A stretch of 64,000 nt of DNA, taken from Pycnopodia helianthoides. Taxonomy: Eukaryota; Echinodermata; Asteroidea; Forcipulatida; Asteriidae. Under the pieces are notes generated by a model. The model was not told the origin of the DNA and did not search any database. It saw only the letters and a list, made by a program, of their open reading frames with translations. Below are positions 55,745-64,000 of this stretch, piece after piece. Position numbers and translations under genes: made by a program. The stretch spans positions 1,684,001 to 1,748,000 of the forward strand of contig CM063260.1 of NCBI GenBank assembly GCA_032158295.1. Reading direction: 5' to 3'. Position 1 is the stretch's first letter. Every line of letters begins with the position of its first letter.

Positions 55745-56025
55745 TTTGCAGTCAACAGACATTTTTTCCCTCGCCTTCCACCTCTGGGACCCCGGTTCGA
55801 ATCCCGCCAGGGGGCACTATAGCGGATTGGGTTTTGCAGTCCCTACCTGATGGCGTGGGTTTTCTTTGGAATAATATCTCTGGGGTTGTTCTCCCACATC
55901 TCAAACTGAAACTTCCTTTTTTGTCTTCTCCTCATGGGGTTCTTGGCTAGTAAAGTGATTAAGTTTGCTTTTCTTAGAGGCCTTGGCCTAACCAGAATTA
56001 ATGAATGAAATGAAATGAAATGAAA
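55745..56025 (+). mobile_element. SINE family B, most complete copy
   Basis: B box GGTTCGAATCC (55794-55804) in TGGGACCCCGGTTCGAATCC. Body GATTGGGTTTTGCAGTCCCT, GGCGTGGGTTTTCTTTGGAA, TTCTCCCACATCTCAAACTG and TAACCAGAATTAATGAATGA, ending in a (GAAAT)n tail. The A box is degraded. Frames over it in both directions are not genes. Confidence 0.8.
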
Positions 56026-57876
56026 GGAGTTTTCACCTGTGGTAAAATGTTGCTTCAGTTCTTTTTTAAAGGAGAGAGGACAAAAAAGAGTGTGGATGCC
56101 TTTTGCTGGAAGCAAAACGTGTTTGAAGTGTTATGCCAGATCAGTCTAATGCACCCTACTAAAGTTCAGTCGTTTACAGAATCCAAGTATGTATCCCGGG
56201 CCCGGTCACTCGTTCTGCTTGTGTCGTTGCGCAGGACAAACTTGGCACCCTACCCTTGATGCTAAAGAGAGCTGTTAGCTAGCCAAAAAAGTGAGTCCAT
56301 GAGCCATAAGTTCCAAAGGACAAGGAGGGCAAATGTTGCCCCCTCTGCCAGGCCCACTTCTCATTTCAAGGATTCCGGGATTGAAGAAAGTCAATCAGTA
56401 ACCCACCTTTGATATGTTTTTTAATGCCAAATGCCAATCGGGGGGGGGGGGGGGGGGGGGAGGGAGGTCGGGGGGAAATCGACAAACACTTATCGACAAG
56501 ATGTTTCTCGGAGAGGTTTAATACCATCCGGAGATGGAGTATCTCTTTCGGTCCTGGATGGAGGCAGAGCGACGCCACACCAATGTGATTGATCATCCTA
56601 AATGGTCACGTCGGGGCGACGTGACTGCCGGTCTTCCATCTCAAGTTCAGAACAAGAAACCTGACGGAATTCGACTTGTTCGAACGGACGTTTCAAAATG
56701 TTTCCACTCTGAGGGTATATGTCACTGGATACATGGGAGTTGGTTAACTTTGGAAAACAAACAAGGCTGGAGAATGTGATGGAAGGGAAACAACTAAAGA
56801 TGTACCTACTGGTACCTCTGATACCAGAATCAATCAATCAGTCAAAACAGTTTAGTGCTGGTATCCGTAAAAAATATATTCTGTCAAAGGCGCCTTGGCA
56901 AGAAATATATTACATAGAAAGTGCTGTAGTGTACAAATGAGTTTTTTCAGTCTTTTCTTGAAAATGGTAAGATTTGGCGAAGTAGTGCTGTTAAAGTCCG
57001 GTATAATACCAGTAGTATCGCAAATGTCCATCATGTGCAGAAGTTTATCTAGGGAATTGAAAAGTTAAGAAACTAACCACTTGGACAGATCCAGGAGTGC
57101 AAAATGAGTGGTTTTTCTTTTACCTAAAAAGCATTAGTAAATGGCATAACAACAGTGCAGAAAAAAGGTTTGTTTAAGAGAAATGTTACAGAAACTGCAG
57201 TTTTATTCGTCTAGTAGTACTAGTAGTAGTGCCCCCCCTAGAAAATATGGTTAACCCCCTGTGCTCTAGTTTTGGTAATGCAGAGTAGACGTGCTGCCCC
57301 AACCACAATCAATTAGGAGAGACGCAAAACTGGCAAAGCATTTCTGAGGATGAGCGTTGCCTCGTTTGACTCCTCTTGAAAGCCTGCTCGTTATCAAGCT
57401 TAATTTTTGTCCGGTTTACACTCATTACCGAACCGATCTCCTCATGCTATCAACAACGGGGGGGATAACTTTCCCACTAATGGTGTTTAGCTCGTTTAGG
57501 GCCAGACCAGTCATAATTACCGTATCATATCCTGTGATTGAAGTCCTTTGACATCTGGGAATTTTTTGCCAATAGAGCACTTGACAACCTGTTACAAAAC
57601 CTCCAGTGGGCCTGGACCGGAAACGTATCCTTATCAAGTGGTTTCAAATAATATTATCAACTACTTTGGCATATGTGTCCAACTGGATATCGGGTATTAC
57701 CGTTAAGAGTTATGAAGTCAGATTGACAGGCAGGCCAAGTTGGTGATCTGGAGTTTCAGGACCCGTATCGATATCATATTGCTATTTTTCAATTAGAAGC
57801 AAGTCCATATGGTGTAACCTTGCGCGTCACACACAATGCCTTGGATACTGTGATGTTTTTTATTTAATTTAATGAA
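56026..57876. other. Spacer with G21 tract
   Basis: G21 at 56440-56460, the longest homopolymer of G in the window. A CTAGTAGTACTAGTAGTAG palindrome-like microsatellite lies near 57209-57227. Frames of 60-81 codons on both strands are unsupported. Confidence 0.45.
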
Positions 57877-57924
57877 AATTCCAAACACCATCGAGCAAAA
57901 TTTTACTTGATGGTGTTTGGAATT
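57877..57924. repeat. Perfect 16-bp stem hairpin
   Basis: AATTCCAAACACCATC (57877-57892) and GATGGTGTTTGGAATT (57909-57924) are exact reverse complements. As RNA the stem extends inward by G-U, A-U and G-C to 19 pairs, leaving a ten-nt loop. Could be a remnant of a small foldback element. Too short for a typical animal pre-miRNA. Confidence 0.75.
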
Positions 57925-57962
57925 GCACCTCGATTCACTTTGCACGGGTTATAAGAGATATA

Positions 57963-58385
57963 ACCTGATGCCCCCCTCCTCAGAGAGGTCGTCCTAACAT
58001 TACGTTGAAATCATCCATCGAAGCTGACACTGGTCTAAGGCGGTCCATCTCTCTCTAACACTATGCTTGATAGAGTCAGATGGGCACAACTCGTGCACAG
58101 AACAAAGGAATGTCCACCGAGTGTACGAAATGAAACACAGAGCTGTGTGTGTTAAGCAATGCATATAGCGCTTAACACTCATCAGTGTATGATTGGTGAA
58201 ACACAAACAGTATTCTTAATCCCTGATGCTAATCGTGTACTTCTATGGAAGCCTGATGCCCCTTAGAGTTCGTCCCATCATGACCTTGCAATCATCCATG
58301 GAGGCTGACACTGGTCTATAAGCAGTCCATCTCTCTCTCTAACACTATGCTGGATAGAGTCAGAGAGGCACAACTCGTCCAGTCG
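57963..58385 (+). repeat. Local direct duplication, about 140-bp units
   Basis: 57963-58105 and 58246-58385 share CCTGATGCCCC, AATCATCCATCGAAGCTGAC / AATCATCCATGGAGGCTGAC, CACTGGTCTA, GTCCATCTCTCTCT, AACACTATGCTTGATAGAGT / AACACTATGCTGGATAGAGT and GCACAACTCGT. They are separated by about 140 bp of unrelated sequence. Confidence 0.7.
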
Positions 58386-58539
58386 TCACGGTAGTGAACG
58401 AACAAATGACTGAATGAATAATAGATATGTCCATTGTTATTTATTTTTTATAATCTCTCTGATAATGAAACCAATGAACTCTCAAAAGTACGTTGCACTT
58501 TGACCCGTAGGTGTGGAGATACCTGCGAAGGGATGTTGA

Positions 58540-58590
58540 CGATATCTCAGTTTTAGATTTGGGAGGAAAACCCAAATTTGATAAACCAAC
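58540..58590 (-). mobile_element. SINE family B fragment
   Basis: CTCAGTTTTAGATTTGGGAG, then GAAAACCCAAATTTG, resembles the minus-strand start of SINE B. Very short. Confidence 0.35.
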
Positions 58591-58867
58591 CAGTAAAACT
58601 TTGAATATTTTTATATCAATTGCTATTGTGGTACACCCTTTGTGCGTTACCAAAAACCAACAAAATTGTAGGGACAAACATGAATCTAAATCTGAAAAGT
58701 AAAAAATCAGTCTGTGAAAATGTTTTTGTTAAAAAAAATTAACAGATGTTTACAAAATGTCTTCTCTAGGACTATTAATTTATTTAGACCTCACATGTTT
58801 ATAAAAGAGCCACAGAGCCGGGACTTCATGCAGGCACGATTAGTACACAGCTCAATGGAAGAAAACA

Positions 58868-59068
58868 TAAAAACCTTATACTTTATGAAGATTGCACTGT
58901 CTGATTTGTATCAGCTTTTGATATGAACAAAGGGGGCACATCTCAAAAAATTGTTCAGATGCTATTTTTATGACTCTTGAATCGATATGAAAATAACAGC
59001 TTAAAGTGTAATTTCTTTTTTATATGTTCAGTGTAGTATCTTGCCTGCCAGAAAGGCACTAGAATGTA
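58868..59068 (+). repeat. Repeat family 9, second plus copy
   Basis: GATTGCACTGTCTGATTTGT, ATCAGCTTTTGATATGAACA, AAGGGGGCACATCTCAAAAA and AGTGTAGTATCTTGCCTGCC match 55325-55505 in the same orientation, 3.5 kb away. Confidence 0.65.
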
Positions 59069-59569
59069 CAATGCCATTCTTTTGTAAACAAAGCTTACAT
59101 GGTCTATAGTACGACTTAGTGACTTCTTACTGCAGCTTTTGAATGGAATCTGAGATGAGACTTAGAGCGTCTGGCTCTATAAAGGTCTTTTTCATGGTTT
59201 TTGTTATAAATATGAATCTTTTATAAAACCCTTTTTTACGCATGGTTCCATAATTCCTCTATGACTTCGTTATACCTCCTACTTAATTGGATTTTGGAGG
59301 CAGACATGATATTTTGAGATGCAGTAGGGCAGATGACATGTTATTTTCCCAATGCGGACGACAATCCTGCACTTTGATGTGTTTTTCCTCCCTCCCTAAG
59401 AGACATAGAAAAAGGTATTTGATATTAAAATTATACGACTTCTCCAGGAGTCGGCAGTGTTCTTGAGAGATGTGCGTGTGTCCTTCATCAATGTGCTGAT
59501 GAAAAGTTCCTCAAACTAGAAAAAAGGTTTTTGCTCTTCTTTTGTTAGTTTGCTCGGCGGATTGGCCCA
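59069..59569. other. Spacer
   Basis: Nothing recognised. Confidence 0.4.
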
Positions 59570-60015
59570 CTTTTACCTCGAGTCTGCTCCACTTTTCTAA
59601 ATAGCTGTAAATCCCTCAGCTTTTCCCCGGCAATAATTATTTATTTATATCTCAGATGGTCACTCCGTCTTCAACCAAACAGATCAATCTCAACGCAAAG
59701 ACGTAAACGCTGAGGAGGTGAACTCGGAATGCTTTCTTGACTCTCTCTCTCTGTTGCAGTCAATCAGAAAGACTTTTCATTAATTTGCCATAAAACTAAA
59801 TCCGTCTTTGATGGCCCTACCAGATTTCCTATGCCTTCATATCTTGCATCCCCAATTATTCATTTTTTTTTTTTTTTTTTAAACATACCCCTCATAAACC
59901 CCATTCAGCTTTTATGTGAATTACTGCATGTCTTCCTCGGAAAGTAAACCTCACTGCCGATAACTCTCGTTCTATTGACGGGCAATAAACATCGTCTCGT
60001 ACAAGGACAAAACAA
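59570..60015. promoter_or_regulatory. Candidate cis-regulatory stretch
   Basis: Non-repetitive, with forkhead-like ATAAACA (59985-59991), Hox/Cdx-like CCATAAAA near 59788, TTAAT and AATTATTCAT cores, and a (CT)n patch at 59741-59753. A T18-type run near 59862-59880 splits it. Evidence is motif density only. Confidence 0.2.
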
Positions 60016-60220
60016 TGAAGCTGTCAGTTGTGGAATTGGCTATTTTGCCCACACCATCATGCAGATTGTTCTGATTGCAAGGATCTGGGCGCAGTTAGGG
60101 AAGCGCTGCTGAGCTCACAGATTAGCTCAGCCCAGAGAAGTCTCTCTCCCTATCTCTCTGTCTTCTTGAAATCTGGCCATAGTCACCATTCTGGACACAA
60201 AAAGTCATGGCACTGCCTAG
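60016..60220. other. Spacer
   Basis: Contains GAGCTCACAGATTAGCTCAG and CT-rich words; nothing firmly identified. Confidence 0.35.
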
Positions 60221-60415
60221 ATTTAGATCAGATTAGATTAGTTCAGATTAGATTAAATTAGATCAGATTAGATTAGATCAGATCAGACTAGAGTAGCCTT
60301 CGAGAAAGACTCTGCTAGGGTCGAAACGTCAGGCCACTAACAAATTTTTTGCAGATTAGATTAGATGCAGATTCATACTAGATCAGATCAGATCAGATCA
60401 GATTAGTTTAGATTT
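60221..60415 (+). repeat. (GATTA/GATCA)n microsatellite interrupted by a repeat terminus
   Basis: AGATTA and AGATCA pentamer/hexamer repeats fill 60221-60292 and 60353-60415. Between them sits GCCTTCGAGAAAGACTCTGC, then TAGGGTCGAAACGTCAGGCC and ACTAACAAATTTTTTGCAG. This is the same terminus seen at 22130-22176 and 40622-40675. Confidence 0.8.
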
Positions 60416-60424
60416 ATAATATTG

Positions 60425-60525
60425 CTTAGCGAAAACAGACCAGCAGCTACAATACCATTACTCTTTCAAATTTTAATTTACTAAGCAGTTTTTGCTGCTA
60501 AGCAGGTTATGTGGAAATTGAGGTG
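60425..60525. mobile_element. Foldback family 4 remnant
   Basis: TTGCTTAGCGAAAACAGACC ... TTACTAAGCAGTTTTTGCTG, then CTAAGCAGGTTATGTGGAAATT. Degraded. Confidence 0.4.
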
Positions 60526-60542
60526 TTTATTCTTATGCCTAT

Positions 60543-60680
60543 CGTGTACACAAGTTAAATCTTATCACTTTCAAAGCTCTTCATGGCCTATCTGCTGTCT
60601 ATATATCTGATCTTCTGCATAAATATGTTCCTGTTCGTCCTCTTTGTTCTGCTGGTCAATCCCTACTGACTCAAACTTCT
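60543..60680 (+). pseudogene. LINE reverse-transcriptase C-terminal relic (CR1/L2-like)
   Basis: Frame starting at 60543 translates to ITFKALHGL, then YISDLLHKYVPVRPL and SAGQSLL. These are diagnostic of the region just after the reverse-transcriptase domain of CR1/L2/Crack-type non-LTR retrotransposons, where the family pattern is close to TYKALHGLAP, YISDLL, Y.P.R.LRS....LL. Similarity is lost after about 60680, and the expected 'FS..AP.LWNSLP' block is not recognisable. No upstream RT or endonuclease. A 5'-truncated dead copy, the only clear protein-coding homology in the window. Confidence 0.75.
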
Positions 60681-61666
60681 TTTTGAGTCTCTGTGTTGGT
60701 GTTGTCACATATAGATGCTGCACAGAATCAATTTAACACCCCAAGTTTTTTGCAGTGTGGTGTAAAAAGGACAGTTGTCTGACAAATTCACAATAGGTCA
60801 GTAAACCCTTAAACAAACAAGAAAAAACAAAAAAAAAACAAATGAGTTCTGTCGAGTGCTATTACTTCATGAGTGGACAAAATCATCATGTAATGCTTCA
60901 CTTGGCGTTCAGCATAAAAATAGCATGTAATAATAACAAAATAAAAAAAGCAATTTTGAACACAATTAATTATTTCCAAGGTGACATTTGCCAAGGTTTC
61001 GTTAGTAGCAACCAGTTGTTGAATACCACAACTAATTACTTTGTGGTGCAGACTAATCACTGATATTAATGTAACGTATATTATATCATGGTCATTATCA
61101 GGTAGGGGGGGGGCAAGCCTATGGCTTTAATTGGATGCCATTGCTCAATTTAAATACACGTTAATTTCAAACTGAGACGACTGTACACAGACAGTTGCGT
61201 ATCAAGTGACACCCTGACATTTCTATGCGTACTGGAATTCCAGTCATTTCAAATCCACAGGTAGAAGATATACCGCCTGGTTGGAGGTATCTAGTGTCAT
61301 ATTTTGTGTGGAAATCAATGTCTTCTGTTTCAACATTTTATACTTTAGTGCAAAGCCAGCGGCTAATGTACCCGACTAGATTTTTTTTCTTTCTCTCTCG
61401 CAAAAATATTCTTAAAGGGATATTGCAGAGTTTTTGGGTTGGGGTTTTGAAACTGTCTGATCAGTCAGGGCCCGTGAACTTTTAGGCCGACCCATTGAAA
61501 CATTTCAGGCACTCGCCCACGAGAAGCCTGCTGGATGCCAGCCCAATTAAAGCCCCCTGCTGCAGAGGTTAATGTCAGAAACACAAGCTAATCTTAACTG
61601 GAGTAAATTATTTACTGAAGCAGTTTGTTTATGTATTATATATTGATAAGAACTGATAAAAGTTAA
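60681..61666. other. Spacer
   Basis: G9 at 61105-61113. Short overlapping frames on both strands at 60809-61063. Nothing recognised. Confidence 0.4.
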
Positions 61667-62054
61667 AGGAACATTACAGAATTGTTTTTTTGCTAACAAA
61701 ACAGTTGCTGGCAGTGTAAACACTTTATGTAATCCACCATATACATAAACTGACAAACCTGTAGAAGTTTGAGATTCGATCGGCCTTCTGGGTCACGAGG
61801 AAATCGTGAAAAAACGATTACACATTTGCATGAAATCATATAGATTTAACAAATGAATAAAACGCTCACTGAGCGATAAACTCCAATCGGAAAATTAGTT
61901 TATTCATTTCTCATCAAATATGGCATTTCAGACAGAAACATTTCAAGGGATGTTTTCTACTATCATCATCATTAGACCGTGTAAGTTTTTGTGTAAATCT
62001 GTGATCAAAAGTATATTTCACAAGTTTTTTTCTTACCAATTCTGTAATGTTCCT
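61667..62054. mobile_element. TTAA-type MITE, family 1, copy 3, intact TTAA duplication
   Basis: TTAA at 61663-61666 and 62055-62058. Ends AGGAACATTACAGAATTG and ACCAATTCTGTAATGTTCCT. The interior is the reverse complement of copies 1 and 2. Its left inverted repeat extends further (TTTTGCTAACAAAACAGTTG, CTGGCAGTGTAAACACTT). A 69-codon frame is incidental. Confidence 0.85.
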
Positions 62055-63037
62055 TTAAGGAAAGTACCATATTTTTGATGATTTATTAGAAGGCAATCTT
62101 TGTTGCTGATGGAATGATCAAAAGTGTCATGATAAATTTTAGCGCTTCTGACAAAGTTTGGCGAGCCACCTGATTTTTGTCGGCGACCCACAGCTTGCGA
62201 TATAACGGAGCTTTCTACTGATATATAATTTGAACTTTGGATTTTGAAGTATCCAATGTCGCACCCTATGTGGGAAAATCAATTGGCTCTGTTTCAAAAT
62301 TTCTTAAGAGCCAGCAAAGCCAGGGGGTTTTGGAGCTGCAGACAAAATGCCCCCCCCCCCTGAAAATACTATTTAAGGATATTTTACATTATTTATTCTA
62401 TATATTTTTTTAAAACTATCTTCTTTTTAAATGTGATTTACTACAGATGCCAAATTATAATTAATGCTCAGCCAACTTTGAGAAACTGTGTCGTAGTTTG
62501 TGTACACCTAGTTTTCACAAAAGCTGTAAGGAGCAGTTTGGGTTTTTTTTTTCTTCCAAAATTTGCTCGAATTTGATAGATGATAAACTTGTTATGTTAA
62601 GAAATAGTTTAATTTCGTTGATCCAGCTTTTACGTGTCAAGTGCAAAGAAACAGTTACCCTCTGAAATGTGTCGTTAATTTGTTACTTTATTACTGTCTC
62701 ATGCACTCGACGACGAGATCAGAATAGCACAGGGACCCACAAACTAGTTAAACATTATACACCTGTCAGCCGGAACAATTTATTCTGATAGACATTAATA
62801 ACTTGTGTCCAAACCAAATGGTCAGAGGTAAAGTGTTATTACAATTTGTGTTACACCAAGATACATTCTGGATGATTTATGTAACCCCCCCACCCCTTGC
62901 CGACTGCCCTCCCCCCAACACACACACGATTTGTCAAATACAATTAGCTGAATAGGTCCAAAGTTTAAACTTGAATTGAATTGAAATTTGAAACAATTCG
63001 CTCATTTTGAGAAGGAAAACTGCAATCATAAATCAGC
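62055..63037. other. Unique spacer with C11
   Basis: C11 at 62350-62360 and C-rich tracts at 62885-62915. No gene or element recognised. Confidence 0.45.
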
Positions 63038-63202
63038 TTTAAAGGTAGGGTCATACTTTGGTAATGACCTCGGAAAAAATATTGTTTAATTTCTATCTGA
63101 AAGCTTACTTGGTATGAAGATGATAATGGTTGTGAGCATCTTGGGAAATTATTTCCTCCTCGTTGATTAGATAGCAATAAAAGTATGTCAAAATATTTGA
63201 AT
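63038..63202 (+). mobile_element. MITE-like segment, TTTAAAGG end
   Basis: Begins TTTAAAGGTAGGGTCATACT and has ATTTCTATCTGAAAGCTTAC, then TTGGTATGAAGATGATAATG, reminiscent of family 1/2 interiors. The right end was not found; another repeat abuts. Confidence 0.45.
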
Positions 63203-63356
63203 CTCCATAGATTGCCTTGAGGCTACTAGTGGAGATTCAAATTTCCGTGGGGTGTGTTTGTGAATGCTGCGGCCAGAGATTCGGTCGGCACCAGCTGTCA
63301 TCTCGCCAAACGTGGATGGATTTTATGTTCTTGATGAAAATACTGTGAGAGTTTTT
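63203..63356 (-). repeat. Repeat family 10, inverted copy
   Basis: GGAGATTCAAATTTCCGTGG, GCCAGAGATTCGGTCGGCAC and GATGAAAATACTGTGAGAG form the reverse complement of 25246-25378. Confidence 0.55.
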
Positions 63357-63854
63357 TTTGCTGTTTTCTGAGCAAGTAGACGCTGTATTCAGCTGAAGCT
63401 TTCACATGTGACTTTTATTGTATCTTTCTTGAAAGTTTTGCCTGTAAATCAGCTTTACGTTGACCAAAACCAGACAATGACCTTCTCTTTAATATAGCCT
63501 TAATTCAAATTGTACAAGTACTAAACAAATAAACATCTGAAATGATGAAATTGTCAGTTGATACATCACACCGTCTGCTGTCAAAATATAAAATATCCTC
63601 AACAGTGTATAGAACCATAGTATACCATCACAGGAAGATATTGCAGTGGGATGACCCTGTAAATACACAACATGTATAAAACATAAGCAATAGTTGAAAT
63701 GATATAATTTAATCCTCACTCATGCCAATCCTTGTGATTCAACCTCACAGATGGTTTTCAGCAATTTTTTAGTGAACACAAATTAATTTTGATACTTCTA
63801 AGGTTGATTCCTACACCACTATTTGTTGTTGAAGCATGCGGCCAAAATTGGTAA
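63357..63854. other. Spacer
   Basis: AT-rich; a 76-codon minus-strand frame is unsupported. Confidence 0.4.
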
Positions 63855-64000
63855 TAGTCACAGACCAGTTAAGACCAGCACTTCGCGTGACCCGACATAA
63901 AATACGTGAAATAACAAACCTGTGAAAGTTTTCAATCGGTCATCGGAGTCACGACCCACGGGAAAATAGTGTTTTAGCATCGGATTCTGGACCCGTGAAA
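63855..64000 (+). mobile_element. MITE family 2 relative running off the window
   Basis: AAATAACAAACCTGTGAAAG, TTTTCAATCGGTCATCGGAG and TCACGACCCACGGGAAAATA match the family interior. The element continues past the window edge, so its right end cannot be judged. Confidence 0.55.

Noticed and set aside
57877..57924. microRNA precursor
   Set aside because: The stem is only 16-19 pairs with no room for a standard duplex plus flanking lower stem.

Overview
The window reads as nuclear DNA of a marine invertebrate deuterostome, most likely an echinoderm and probably a sea star. It is AT-rich with long introns or intergenic spacers. It is dense in short non-autonomous elements: TTAA-flanked MITEs, foldbacks, and tRNA-headed SINEs with (ATT)n or (GAAAT)n tails. 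No reading frame looks like a conserved protein gene. The organism call rests on remembered resemblance of the repeats at 5821-6200 and 7086-7471, and of the 'CATAGAGCTGCTTAAGCAC' family, to asteroid repeats. No database search was possible.

No complete gene, rRNA or functional tRNA is supported. The only candidate host exon is a 39-base microexon at 28129-28167 with strong splice sites. Every longer open frame examined lies in a repeat, in low-complexity sequence or in a GC-rich stretch poor in stop codons. The window is best read as intron and/or intergenic spacer. Four non-repetitive stretches (3270-3580, 36200-37060, 38400-38560, 59570-60015) have dense transcription-factor-like motifs and are offered as weak cis-regulatory candidates.

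Layout. 1-9240: SINE fragments, a candidate regulatory block, then a cluster of TTAA-type MITEs and two copies of a 480-bp foldback. 9570-15260: a GTAGCC microsatellite repeat, two inverted copies of a repeat carrying a histone-like stem-loop (10040-10320 and 13960-14225), and a third stem-loop copy at 15205-15220. 15260-24390: mostly unique AT-rich DNA, a striking 134-bp perfect inverted repeat (19766-20106) and an 80-nt hairpin (22097-22176). 24390-29400: a palindromic tandem array (25381-25547), a full SINE with a tRNA-Leu(CAA)-like head (27515-27866), the microexon and two MITEs. 29400-45480: sparse repeats, a (GTTT)n tract, a third 480-bp foldback copy, a strong foldback at 35341-35560, SINEs and a fourth stem-loop copy at 44277-44292. 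45480-64000: more SINEs and MITEs, two local duplications, a (GATTA)n microsatellite interrupted by a repeat terminus, a decayed LINE reverse-transcriptase tail (60543-60680), and MITEs to the window edge.

The most interesting signal is the set of dispersed repeats carrying a hairpin that matches the metazoan histone mRNA 3' stem-loop consensus. In two copies it sits beside a second hairpin, and both hairpins differ between copies by pair-preserving changes. I see no multi-gene system here.
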